Notes: generated by a model from the sequence alone, not told the origin. 15,109 nucleotides of DNA from BRH-c54 sp036567945 (GCA_036567945.1 DATCTM010000122.1:1-15109); one strand, 5' to 3'. Shown: positions 7,011-14,180, counted from the first letter of the stretch. Numbers and translations are program-made.

Positions 7011-7430
7011 TTAAGAAAAATTAACATTAGTAAACTCTTCTACAAAATAGCACGACTTTTCTAGAGCGTCCTTATCTTTATAAATAAAAGCAGCTGCTCC
7101 ATTGTTAATGGTTTTTTCTGCTGTAAATGGATTACTCGATTGAGAAATGATTACTATTTTACAATCAGTACATTTTTTTTGAATTACATTCATTACATCA
7201 ATAGCAGTAACACCCTCTCCTAAGTAGTAATCTAAAAATACAATGTTTGTATCTGCTTTTAGGTTTCTTAAGAAATCGTCAAAATGAGCATAAGATTCAA
7301 TTTCATATTTAAAACCTTTAGCATCGGCAAGCAATTTGGTATAGTAATCCAGCTTCTTACAAATAATTTTATTGTAAAAAGAGCTATCTTCTAGCACTGC
7401 TATTTTCAATTTTTTACCACTATTTTCCAT
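7011..7430 (-). CDS. Stand-alone response regulator receiver protein, first gene of signalling operon
   Basis: A 139-aa single receiver domain: acidic E14/D15 (IAVLEDS), phospho-acceptor D67 in IVFLDYYL, S96 in IVIISQ and K118 in FIYKDKD. No output domain. I choose ATG 7430 (MENSGKK), which places the first beta strand at residue 9 as in its neighbours; the in-frame ATG at 7493 would add 21 residues unlike any receiver and would run across the promoter-like element at 7457-7471. It is a close paralogue of the receiver at 1689-2147 (ED-x3-YNK after the first strand, DTNI..LDYYL, and a C-x2-C before the fourth strand). It heads the unit 7430-2297 and is preceded by two TTTTCA-N3-TGAAAA palindromes. 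Confidence 0.92.
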   Translation of the reverse strand: MENSGKKLKIAVLEDSSFYNKIICKKLDYYTKLLADAKGFKYEIESYAHFDDFLRNLKADTNIVFLDYYLGEGVTAIDVMNVIQKKCTDCKIVIISQSSNPFTAEKTINNGAAAFIYKDKDALEKSCYFVEEFTNVNFS

Positions 7431-7456
7431 ATAAAATATGTTTTGATTTATATCAG

Positions 7457-7471
7457 ACAAACCAAATACCA
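7457..7471 (-). promoter_or_regulatory. Sigma-54-like -24/-12 promoter of signalling operon
   Basis: On the minus strand TGGTAT (7471-7466), 5 nt, then TTGT (7460-7457). Compared with TGGCAY-N5-TTGC it keeps the GG and the TTG at exact spacing, with T for C in the -12 element. Transcription would begin near 7445, about 15 nt before the ATG at 7430. The tandem palindromes at 7574-7608 lie 111 and 131 bp upstream (centre to -24 GG), a usual enhancer distance. No TAnnTTTG box is visible in the minus-strand leader. Confidence 0.45.
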
Positions 7472-7573
7472 TTACTTGAAGGGAATTTAACAAGATGCTT
7501 TAATTATTAATAAGGATAAGGGGTTTAACTACTTTTATTTTGTATGGGTAGATGGGTTAAGACAACCTGCTTT

Positions 7574-7588
7574 TTTTCATTTTGAAAA
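7574..7588. promoter_or_regulatory. Palindromic operator/enhancer site 1 (TTTTCA-N3-TGAAAA)
   Basis: TTTTCA-TTT-TGAAAA, centre at 7581. A perfect 6-bp inverted repeat with 3-nt spacer in the divergent region between the signalling operon (minus) and the PD40 gene (plus). Together with the site at 7594 it forms a tandem pair on the same helical face, as expected for cooperative binding by an NtrC-type oligomer. Confidence 0.55.
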
Positions 7589-7593
7589 TAAAG

Positions 7594-7608
7594 TTTTCAG
7601 ATTGAAAA
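7594..7608. promoter_or_regulatory. Palindromic operator/enhancer site 2 (TTTTCA-N3-TGAAAA)
   Basis: TTTTCA-GAT-TGAAAA, centre at 7601, exactly 20 bp from site 1 (about two helical turns). The spacer differs among the three copies (TTT, GAT, AAA) while both arms are identical, which argues for a protein-binding site and against chance or an AT-rich slip. Confidence 0.55.
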
Positions 7609-7693
7609 TGAAAGAAAATTCAAAAAAGGAGGGAGGGTAAACTAAAATAAAAATTTATAACATTTTTTTAAATATTATTACTATTTTTCCACC

Positions 7694-9247
7694 ATGAAAA
7701 TGAAGCGTATAATTTTACTATTAGTAGTGTTAATTTCTCAAACATTATTGGGGCAAAAATTACATTACGAATTACCCGATAATGCTAATAAAATGTATAG
7801 TAATGGTAATTTTATGAAAGCTAAAGAGCTTTATAGAGAATTATATAAAAAGAACCAAAATAACACTGAATTTAAATTTAGATTTGGCGTGAGTTTGCTT
7901 AATTCTTACGAATGGGAAGATGGAATTAAAATGTTAGAACAAGTTGCTAAAAAGTCTGATGTTTCTAATGAGGTGTGGTACTACTTAGGGAAGGGCTACC
8001 ATTTAACCAATAGGTATGATTTAGCCATTAAAATGTTTGAGAAATACATAGAAAATGATGCTAATTCGGAAATGGCCGAAAAAAGTAGAAGAAGAATCAA
8101 TATGTGTAACAATGCTAAGCAATTAGTTAAGTTTCCGGTGAATACCCATTTTGAGAATTTAGGTAAATATGTTAATTCAAAGGGAAAAGAATATTTTCCA
8201 ATAGTAACTCCAAATGAATACCAACTGATGTTTACTACCAGAAGAGAAGGAACAACCGGTAGAATTTATGACTTAGAAGGGTATTACACGGCTGATATTT
8301 ATGGATCTATTTTTAGAAGCGGGAAATGGTCTAAAACGCGTTCAATTAATTATCCTAATTCTTATGGTAATGAGCAAGTAGCAGGAATTTCTGAAGATGG
8401 TAACTATGTGTTTTATTATGTGGATAATCCGAAAGAAAAAAATACTTTGTACATGGCAGAAATGGGAAAACGCTCTTATACCAAAGCCAAGAAAATTGAT
8501 AACAAATTAATTAACGACAAAAGTTCCAAACAACTTAGTGCCACTATTTCTAACGATGGTCAATTGATGGTTTTTTCAAGTGATAAAAAAGAAGGATATG
8601 GAGCTTCAGATCTTTATTTTGTAAAAAAGTTACCTAATGGAAAGTGGGGAAATCCATCTAATATGGGAGAACATATCAATACCAATTTAAATGAGATTAA
8701 TCCTTATTTAATTGATGAAGGCAAAACTTTATATTTTGCATCAGAAGGGCATAACAGCATTGGTGGTTATGATGTGTTTAAATCTACCTTTGATGAAGAA
8801 ACACAAGCCTGGTCCAAACCCATAAACATTGGTTATCCGCTAAATACTCCGGATGATAATACAAGTATCTGTTTCTCAGAAAATAAACAATTTGTTTACT
8901 TATCAGCTTATAGAAGTGATTCGGAAGGAGATTTAGACATTTACAGAGTTGAATTAAAAGATGAAGCAACTCAACTAACTACTGTAAAAGGAATGGTTTA
9001 TAATGGAGATTCTACCTTGGTAAATTATTCTATGCAAATAGAAGCCTTTAAAGAAGATGGAGGCGATTTACAAGGTATTTTTGAAGTGAATCATAATAAA
9101 GGAAGCTATATCATGATTTTGCCTCCTAATAAATATGTCTTAAAAATAGCTGATAATACAGGAAAAACCATAGAAAAGAAACTATGGATTAAAGACAGAA
9201 ATTTATATAAAGAAGAGCTGGAGCAAAATATTATCCTTTCGGAATAA
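7694..9247 (+). CDS. Secreted TPR-PD40 envelope protein (PorE-like, without OmpA domain)
   Basis: A 517-aa protein. The signal peptide is about 1-20 (MKMKRIILLLVVLISQTLLG, cleavage before QKLHYE); there is no lipobox cysteine, so it is probably periplasmic. Residues about 28-140 are TPR-like helices (YSNGNFMKAKELYREL; GYHLTNRYDLAIKMFEKYI). Residues about 165-425 hold PD40/WD40-like blades, recognisable as SxDGxxxxF and GxDLY/GYDVF units. The last 80 residues resemble a carboxypeptidase-regulatory-like domain (TVKGMVYNG, then PPNKYVLKIAD). This order matches PorE-type proteins of Bacteroidota, but the protein stops before any OmpA peptidoglycan-binding domain. It is divergent from the signalling operon and shares its 263-bp intergenic region. 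I found neither a TAnnTTTG box nor a sigma-54 element on its strand. The start is ATG 7694; ATG 7700 is a near alternative. The precise role is unknown. Confidence 0.85.
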   Translation: MKMKRIILLLVVLISQTLLGQKLHYELPDNANKMYSNGNFMKAKELYRELYKKNQNNTEFKFRFGVSLLNSYEWEDGIKMLEQVAKKSDVSNEVWYYLGKGYHLTNRYDLAIKMFEKYIENDANSEMAEKSRRRINMCNNAKQLVKFPVNTHFENLGKYVNSKGKEYFPIVTPNEYQLMFTTRREGTTGRIYDLEGYYTADIYGSIFRSGKWSKTRSINYPNSYGNEQVAGISEDGNYVFYYVDNPKEKNTLYMAEMGKRSYTKAKKIDNKLINDKSSKQLSATISNDGQLMVFSSDKKEGYGASDLYFVKKLPNGKWGNPSNMGEHINTNLNEINPYLIDEGKTLYFASEGHNSIGGYDVFKSTFDEETQAWSKPINIGYPLNTPDDNTSICFSENKQFVYLSAYRSDSEGDLDIYRVELKDEATQLTTVKGMVYNGDSTLVNYSMQIEAFKEDGGDLQGIFEVNHNKGSYIMILPPNKYVLKIADNTGKTIEKKLWIKDRNLYKEELEQNIILSE

Positions 9248-9249
9248 AG

Positions 9250-9274
9250 TTGTTTAAAATACTAAGTAGCTTTG
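9250..9274 (+). promoter_or_regulatory. Possible Bacteroidota promoter for RluA-family gene
   Basis: A TAGCTTTG box (9267-9274) matches the -7 consensus TAnnTTTG exactly, 25 nt before the ATG at 9299. The TTG at 9250-9252 is only 14 nt upstream, closer than the usual 17-23, so the -33 element is doubtful. Confidence 0.4.
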
Positions 9275-9298
9275 CAGCTTTAATCATTACTTATTTTA

Positions 9299-9997
9299 AT
9301 GGAATCCAACGTAGATTTAGATGTTCTTTTTGAAGATAATCACCTTATTATTGTAAACAAACGCTCGGGAGAAATTGTGCAAGGCGATAAAACAGGCGAT
9401 GAACCTATGAGCGAAAAGGTGAAACGCTACATTAAACAAAAATATAACAAACCGGGAGATGTTTTTATTGGTACTCCACATAGAATTGACCGACCTACCA
9501 GCGGAATTGTAATTTTTGCCAAAACAAGCAAAGCTTTAATGAGGTTGAATAAGATGTTTCAGGATAAGGAAATTCAAAAGACGTATTGGGCAATAGTTAA
9601 AAATTCACCTAAAAATAAAGAAGGGAAGTTAGTTCATTACTTAAAAAAGAATGAAGCTAAGAATAAATCCTTTGCTCAGGAAACTATGTTTCAGGGGGCT
9701 AAAGTTGCTGAATTAACCTATAAAGTAATTTTTGATTTTGACAACTATTTTCTGTTGGAGATTTTACCGAAAACAGGCAGACATCATCAAATTAGAGTAC
9801 AATTATCGGAAATGGGTTGCCCGATTAAAGGAGATTTAAAATACGGGTTTAACCGTTCTAATAAAGATGCTTCAATTAGTTTACACGCAAGAAAGATTAG
9901 TTTTTTACACCCTGTTCGTAAAGAACAAATGGAAGTAGTTGCCCCTGTGCCATCAGACGATCCGTTGTGGGTGAAGGCTAATGAGATTTTTGAGTAG
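9299..9997 (+). CDS. RluA-family RNA pseudouridine synthase
   Basis: A 232-aa protein that converts specific uridines in structured RNA to pseudouridine. The RluA catalytic motif is HRIDRPTSG with catalytic aspartate D64; the KTGRHHQIRVQL motif lies around 157-168. An LFEDNHLIIVNKRSGEIV opening places it directly at the catalytic domain, so there is no N-terminal S4 domain; the length fits the short RluA/RluC-like subgroup typical of Bacteroidota. The substrate RNA cannot be assigned. The gene follows the PD40 gene by 51 nt with a possible promoter between. Its stop codon abuts the stop codon of the convergent DUF3667 gene with no base between. Confidence 0.93.
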   Translation: MESNVDLDVLFEDNHLIIVNKRSGEIVQGDKTGDEPMSEKVKRYIKQKYNKPGDVFIGTPHRIDRPTSGIVIFAKTSKALMRLNKMFQDKEIQKTYWAIVKNSPKNKEGKLVHYLKKNEAKNKSFAQETMFQGAKVAELTYKVIFDFDNYFLLEILPKTGRHHQIRVQLSEMGCPIKGDLKYGFNRSNKDASISLHARKISFLHPVRKEQMEVVAPVPSDDPLWVKANEIFE

Positions 9998-10699
9998 TTA
10001 ATCTTGAATATTTAAGCCACCTGCTAAGTAGATTATTCCAATTAGGGTAGAAACGATTAATAAAAAAACTACCAAGTTTAAAACAAAATTTAAAATTAGC
10101 CTGTACCACTTATTGTTTTTTGAATAAACAAAAACACTCCATAATAGAATTATTACAATTAAGTATTGAATATTGAAATAATCAAAATTCAGTTTTAAAT
10201 AATAATTAACTAAATCATCAATTATAATAAATAACATTCCAAAAACAGAAAAAAGGTAGGTAGTGGCTATAAAGTGCTCTCCAAAATTTAACTTTTGTTT
10301 GAAATAAGTGAAATAGGTACTAATTGTAATAAGTGGAATAATGAAAATAACTCCAAACTGAGGAGAGGTGTAACTAATGTCTATCGTCATATCAAATAGT
10401 TTAGTGTTAACTAAAACAATATGAAGACCTGCAATTGTTAAAAAATAGAATAAAATTTTACCGGGACTTTGATAATAGTTCCTATATCCATTCCAGTAGT
10501 TGGTCACTACTTTTTTTGGGGAAGTAATTAATTTTAAAACGGTAGCAAAACCGGATTTTTCGAGTGAAAGAATTTGAAAAATATAATCGGAAATAATGTT
10601 CCAAAAAGTAAGTCGTTTATTAATGTACTTTTGTCCACAATGCTGACAATAAGAGTCTTGAAGTATAGTTTCGCAATGGGAACAATAAGTTGCTTTCAT
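9998..10699 (-). CDS. DUF3667 family zinc-ribbon membrane protein
   Basis: A 233-aa protein. The N-terminal zinc ribbon has C6-x2-C9 and C18-x2-C21 (YCQHCGQK). A linker follows with the family-typical GFATVLKLITSP...YWNGYRNYYQSPGK pattern (about 50-81). Then come about five membrane segments (roughly 82-98, 115-132, 143-161, 178-193, 200-227). The pattern matches DUF3667 proteins, widespread in Bacteroidota and of unknown function. The gene begins 5 nt after the HMG-CoA lyase stop and is likely cotranscribed with it and pyrD. There is no biochemical link that I can see. The 3' end meets the convergent pseudouridine synthase gene directly, leaving no room for a conventional terminator. Confidence 0.85.
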   Translation of the reverse strand: MKATYCSHCETILQDSYCQHCGQKYINKRLTFWNIISDYIFQILSLEKSGFATVLKLITSPKKVVTNYWNGYRNYYQSPGKILFYFLTIAGLHIVLVNTKLFDMTIDISYTSPQFGVIFIIPLITISTYFTYFKQKLNFGEHFIATTYLFSVFGMLFIIIDDLVNYYLKLNFDYFNIQYLIVIILLWSVFVYSKNNKWYRLILNFVLNLVVFLLIVSTLIGIIYLAGGLNIQD

Positions 10700-10704
10700 T
10701 TCAA

Positions 10705-11556
10705 TTAGGATAAAAATACATTATTAGCAGCTAATAAGCTTTTTTCAAATTCAATTGTATCAATATTAGTATTTACATTAATTTCGTTAAAATAATGTAC
10801 TAAGTTTTCGGTAGGCATATTTCCGGTAAGTTTGTCGGTAGCCATAGGGCAGCCGCCAAAACCTTTTATAGCTCCATCAAATCTTCGGCAACCATTTTCA
10901 TAGGCAGCAACAATTTTTTCTTTCCATGTATCAGGAGTAGTATGGAGGTGAGCTCCAATTTCTACAGTAGCGAATTCAGGAATAATGTTGCTGAACAGGT
11001 AACTGATGTTTTCTTTATTGGAAACGCCAATAGTATCGCTTAAAGCAATTATTTCGATACCTAAATCAGCTAATTTTTTTGTCCAATTAATTACAATATC
11101 GCTGTTCCATTCATCGCCATAAGGGTTTCCGAAAGCCATAGAAATATAAACCACTAATTTTTTGTTGTGTTTTACACAAAGCGACTGCACTTCTTCTACT
11201 GTTTTTAACGATTGTGAAATGCTAGAATTGGTATTCCGTTGTTGAAAGGTTTCTGATATAGAAAACGGAAAGCCCAAGTAGTCAATTTCTTCAAATAAAA
11301 CAGCATCATTTGCTCCGCGAGTATTGGCAATAATGGCTAATAATTTACTTTTTGTAGCCGATAAATCTAACTTAGAAAGTACTTCTGCAGTATCTTTTAA
11401 CTGAGGAATAGCTTTTGGAGAAACAAAACTGCCAAAATCAATGGTATCAAAACCTACTTTTAAAAGTTGATTGATGTAGGCAGATTTTGTAGCTGTAGGA
11501 ATAAAATCATGCAAACCTTGCATAGCATCTCTCGGACATTCAATTAGTTTTACCAT
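10705..11556 (-). CDS. Hydroxymethylglutaryl-CoA lyase
   Basis: A 283-aa TIM-barrel lyase (HMGL/DRE-TIM family) that cleaves HMG-CoA into acetoacetate and acetyl-CoA, the last step of leucine breakdown. Catalytic elements are the N-terminal ECPRDAMQG with R9/D10, the metal-binding histidines in GAHLHTTP (H203, H205), and the lyase signature GGCPMA with catalytic-loop cysteine C236, followed by TGNMPTE (N246). The N-terminal motif departs from the usual GPRDGLQ, which I recall as common in Bacteroidota members. The length is normal. The start ATG (11556) overlaps the 3' end of pyrD by 17 nt, indicating translational coupling. The partners of leucine degradation are not in the window. Confidence 0.9.
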   Translation of the reverse strand: MVKLIECPRDAMQGLHDFIPTATKSAYINQLLKVGFDTIDFGSFVSPKAIPQLKDTAEVLSKLDLSATKSKLLAIIANTRGANDAVLFEEIDYLGFPFSISETFQQRNTNSSISQSLKTVEEVQSLCVKHNKKLVVYISMAFGNPYGDEWNSDIVINWTKKLADLGIEIIALSDTIGVSNKENISYLFSNIIPEFATVEIGAHLHTTPDTWKEKIVAAYENGCRRFDGAIKGFGGCPMATDKLTGNMPTENLVHYFNEINVNTNIDTIEFEKSLLAANNVFLS

Positions 11557-12583
11557 GCTCTAATATCTTTTTATTTATTGCTTTAATTAATCCGGGACCT
11601 TCATAAATAAATCCGGTATAAATCTGAACTAAATCTGCTCCGGCTTCTATTTTTTCTATAGCATCAGCTGCAGAATGTATTCCTCCCACACCAATAATAG
11701 GAAACGCTTTGTTAGATTTTTCAGCTAAGTAGCGAATTACTTCTGTAGAGCGTTCTTTTAATGCTTTCCCACTTAAACCACCATTGGCAATGGCTTCAAT
11801 TTCTTTTGGCGAAGTTCTTAAGTTTTCTCTGGAGGTAGTAGTGTTGGTAGCTATAATACCATCAATTTTGGTTTGGGCTACTATCTCAATTACTTCATCT
11901 AGTTGAGAGTTGTTTAAATCAGGGGCAATTTTTAATAAAATGGGTTTAGGTTTTGCTTTGGTCTGGTTGATTTTTTTAAGCTCGCCCAATAAGTTCAATA
12001 GGAAAGGGGTGTCTTGCAATTTGGTTAAATCTTTTACATTCGGACAGCTTACATTCACCACAAAATAATCTACGTAATCGTGTAAGGTGTTGAAATTGAA
12101 TAAATAATCATCTAATGCATTATCGTTAGATGTAGCTGTATTTTTTCCGATATTGCCACCAATAACAATGTCAGTTTTTCTGTTTTTTAATCGTTTAATA
12201 GCATCTTCAGCCCCTAGGTTGTTAAATCCCATTCGGTTGATTAGCCCTTCATCTTCCGTAATTCTAAATAAGCGAGGTTTGGGATTACCAATTTGACCTT
12301 TTGGGGTAAGCGTACCAATTTCTATAAAACCAAAACCTAAATTAGCCAGTTCGTTAAACCAGCGAGCGTCTTTATCGAACCCTGCAGCTAAGCCTACCGG
12401 GTTTTTAAATGTTAATCCGAATAAATGACGTTCTAGTTTTTTGTTTTTCACTTCAAAAAGAGCTCTTAATAGAGCTGCACCTCCGGGAATGTTGGAAAAA
12501 AAAGTTAAACAACCCGTAGCAAAATAATGTGCTTTTTCAGGCGACATTAAGAACAGTAGGGGTTTTATAAGGAAGTGATACAT
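11540..12583 (-). CDS. pyrD: Dihydroorotate dehydrogenase (quinone), class 2
   Basis: A 347-aa flavoenzyme oxidising dihydroorotate to orotate with quinone as acceptor, in pyrimidine synthesis at the inner membrane. The N-terminal helix region (MYHFLIKPLLFLMSPEKAHY) is the class 2 membrane-association segment. Also visible are GLAAGFDKD (about 65-72), RMGFNN (118-122), the GGNIGKN FMN loop (142-148), the catalytic serine S179 in NVSCPN (class 2 uses Ser), ATNTT (about 245-249), GGLSGKAL (268-275) and the C-terminal FMN phosphate motif IGVGGIHS. The length is normal. It is the first gene of the operon with HMG-CoA lyase (17-nt overlap) and the DUF3667 gene, and has a clear promoter upstream. 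Confidence 0.96.
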   Translation of the reverse strand: MYHFLIKPLLFLMSPEKAHYFATGCLTFFSNIPGGAALLRALFEVKNKKLERHLFGLTFKNPVGLAAGFDKDARWFNELANLGFGFIEIGTLTPKGQIGNPKPRLFRITEDEGLINRMGFNNLGAEDAIKRLKNRKTDIVIGGNIGKNTATSNDNALDDYLFNFNTLHDYVDYFVVNVSCPNVKDLTKLQDTPFLLNLLGELKKINQTKAKPKPILLKIAPDLNNSQLDEVIEIVAQTKIDGIIATNTTTSRENLRTSPKEIEAIANGGLSGKALKERSTEVIRYLAEKSNKAFPIIGVGGIHSAADAIEKIEAGADLVQIYTGFIYEGPGLIKAINKKILEHGKTN

Positions 12584-12597
12584 GTAGTTATTTTTTG

Positions 12598-12626
12598 CAA
12601 AGATACGAAAGCATTTGTTTCCAAAA
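12598..12626 (-). promoter_or_regulatory. Bacteroidota housekeeping promoter of pyrD operon
   Basis: On the minus strand TATCTTTG (12605-12598) is a perfect -7 box, with TTTTGG (12626-12621) upstream as -33 element (TTTG at 12625-12622, spacer 16 nt). Transcription would start about 10 nt before the ATG at 12583. Confidence 0.65.
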
Positions 12627-12705
12627 TAATTTTATTGAGTACTACAATATTTAAAAAAATGTATCGTTAAGTGTGTAAATTAAAACCTAAAACATTTTAT
12701 TGCCT

Positions 12706-12906
12706 ATGAATCAAATTACTATTTTTAATTATTTAGCATTATCAAAAGAAGAAGAGCAACTAAAATCGCTTTTGTTTAACGATAAAAAAACAACCAAAAG
12801 AAATACGCCCAAACAATCTACTATCAACAATATTTTGAATTATTCAAAAGCATTAAGCGTTAGAGATTCAGAGCATTTAGAAACTGTTTCTTTTGTGCTA
12901 AATTAA
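12706..12906 (+). CDS. Small hypothetical protein (66 aa)
   Basis: A 66-aa soluble, lysine-rich protein starting MNQITIF, with a central polar linker (NDKKTTKRNTPKQ) and a C-terminal helix TINNILNYSKALSV ending in VLN. It has no signal peptide or membrane segment. I recall small Bacteroidota proteins with the same ILNYSKAL core and a VLN end, of unknown function, so it is probably a real conserved gene; this is memory, not a search. Support within the window: a strong terminator 23 nt after the stop, and divergence from pyrD with a normal-sized intergenic region. A TTG six bases upstream (12700) is an alternative start but ATG is preferred. I see no clear TAnnTTTG promoter. Confidence 0.65.
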   Translation: MNQITIFNYLALSKEEEQLKSLLFNDKKTTKRNTPKQSTINNILNYSKALSVRDSEHLETVSFVLN

Positions 12907-12928
12907 TTAGCCGGAAAACATTATGATA

Positions 12929-12967
12929 AGCGTGTTGAGATTTTCTTAACACGCTTTTTTTCTTTTT
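12929..12967 (+). terminator. Rho-independent terminator of small gene 12706-12906
   Basis: An 11-bp stem AGCGTGTTGAG / CTTAACACGCT (one G-U pair) with loop ATTTT is followed by a T-rich tract of about 12 bases. Directional for the plus strand; the minus-strand side has only scattered T residues, so it is at best a weak stop for the convergent esterase gene. Confidence 0.9.
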
Positions 12968-12991
12968 AGAGTACCTATCTTCTCACGGACT

Positions 12992-14146
12992 TTATTCCGT
13001 TTTTAATAGTTTATAGGTTTTAACATTATTATCAATTTCAACTTTCATTAAAACTAATCCATTCGACAAAGAACTTATATCAATTTCTGTTTGGTTAATT
13101 GTACTTAATATTTCTTTTCCTTGTAAGTTGAAAAATGATACCTGAATGTTTTTCCAACCTTTATATGGTTGAATTTTGATTAGTTTATTTGATGGATTTG
13201 GAAACACTTTTATTAGATCGTCTTCAACAACTTCATTTGAAATGGATAAAGGATTACAATCTAATGAGAATTGCTGAAAAAATGGCCACATGAGGTCAGT
13301 AGCATTAATATAATTAGAAACAGGATCTCCACCAGGTGATTGATTACCTCCCGGCCATGAATGACCACCATCTTGGGTTATATATTGTTGTATCTCAACA
13401 TTACAGTTACAATTGTTCCAATTTATGTGTGTGTATTGCGAATTGTCAATAATGGTATCGTTTAATATTAAACATCCGTTCATACTCGCCCAAGCATTTA
13501 GCACAGAATCTTGGGGTGGACTATAATGATTTGAAAAGCCACTACCAACCCCTCCGTTGTAAGGAATATTGGTATCTAGGTAAGAATGAAAACTAATAAT
13601 GGGCATTGGTCTTTGTGGATTACAACTTGTCATAGTCATTGAAGCTGCTACGGGAGCAATAGCCGCTATTCTTTCCGATAATTCACAAGCAAGCCTATAA
13701 GACATAAAACCTCCGTTTGACATGCCTGTAGCATATACCTTATTGGTATCAATGGCATAGTTGTTTATTAATGTATCTAATAAAGCATTTATAAAACCTA
13801 CATCATCTACATTTGAATTACTAGCATAACCACAACACCAACCTGCATTCCATGTACGGATGCCCAAAGGACTTTTTACACCTTCGGGGTAAACCACTAT
13901 GAACCCTTCGTTGTCCGATTTAACACTCAGTTGAGATTGATTTTCCAATTGTGGTCCCGATCCAAATCCTCCGTGCATAGCAATAACTAACGGTAAATTT
14001 GTATTTCCCGTGTATCCTGTTGGCAAATGAACCAGAAAAGTTCTATCATTTCCACCATAAGGAATGCTATCGTATTGAGAATATGAGGATAATGCTAAAA
14101 GTAGAAATGTACTTGTCAGCATTAATCTTAGCGTCTTTTTATGCAT
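12992..14146 (-). CDS. Secreted PHB-depolymerase-like esterase with T9SS sorting domain
   Basis: A 384-aa protein. The Sec signal peptide is about 1-23 (cleavage near SYS/QYD). The alpha/beta-hydrolase core spans about 30-295: an oxyanion-hole HGG (58-60), WNAGWCCG (99-106, two adjacent cysteines), nucleophile S143 in GMSNGGF, probable acid D191 in SFHSYLDTNIPY, and H262 in GGHSWPGG. This pattern is that of the LpqC/poly(3-hydroxybutyrate) depolymerase-feruloyl esterase group. The substrate is not determined: it could be polyester, feruloyl or acetyl ester. Residues about 312-384 (VFPNPSNK ... GLVLMKVEI ... YKLLK) form a type A T9SS C-terminal sorting domain, so the enzyme is exported through the Por system and cell-surface attached or released. 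It is monocistronic, with its own promoter at 14181-14210. Confidence 0.92.
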   Translation of the reverse strand: MHKKTLRLMLTSTFLLLALSSYSQYDSIPYGGNDRTFLVHLPTGYTGNTNLPLVIAMHGGFGSGPQLENQSQLSVKSDNEGFIVVYPEGVKSPLGIRTWNAGWCCGYASNSNVDDVGFINALLDTLINNYAIDTNKVYATGMSNGGFMSYRLACELSERIAAIAPVAASMTMTSCNPQRPMPIISFHSYLDTNIPYNGGVGSGFSNHYSPPQDSVLNAWASMNGCLILNDTIIDNSQYTHINWNNCNCNVEIQQYITQDGGHSWPGGNQSPGGDPVSNYINATDLMWPFFQQFSLDCNPLSISNEVVEDDLIKVFPNPSNKLIKIQPYKGWKNIQVSFFNLQGKEILSTINQTEIDISSLSNGLVLMKVEIDNNVKTYKLLKTE

Positions 14147-14180
14147 TCTTTGTTAACTTACTAGTAACTTATTATTTTTT

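Noticed and set aside
6998..7027. Start of the degenerate receiver at 7027
   Set aside because: It would overlap the upstream gene by 17 nt and adds an unneeded hydrophobic stretch; ATG 6997 sits 13 nt after the previous stop and 7 residues before the first strand.
7431..7493. N-terminal extension of the first receiver gene from ATG 7493
   Set aside because: The added 21 residues do not fit the receiver fold and the region carries the -24/-12-like element; ATG 7430 matches the other receivers.
7551..7571. Plus-strand TGGGTTAAGACAACCTGC as sigma-54 promoter of the PD40 gene
   Set aside because: The GG-to-GC spacing is 12 nt instead of 10, and it lies far upstream of the ATG.
7622..7637. AAAAAAGGAGGGAGGG as ribosome binding site
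   Set aside because: It lies more than 50 bp upstream of the ATG at 7694, far outside the working distance, and the genes here do not use strong Shine-Dalgarno sites.
8784..8969. Minus-strand open frame of 61 codons in the PD40 gene
   Set aside because: Shadow of a recognised repeat domain.
12985..13003. Short stem ACGGA / TCCGT followed by TTTT on the plus strand
   Set aside because: Only 5 bp and inside the 3' end of the esterase gene; a much better plus-strand terminator lies 50 bp upstream, and on the minus strand there is no T-tract.
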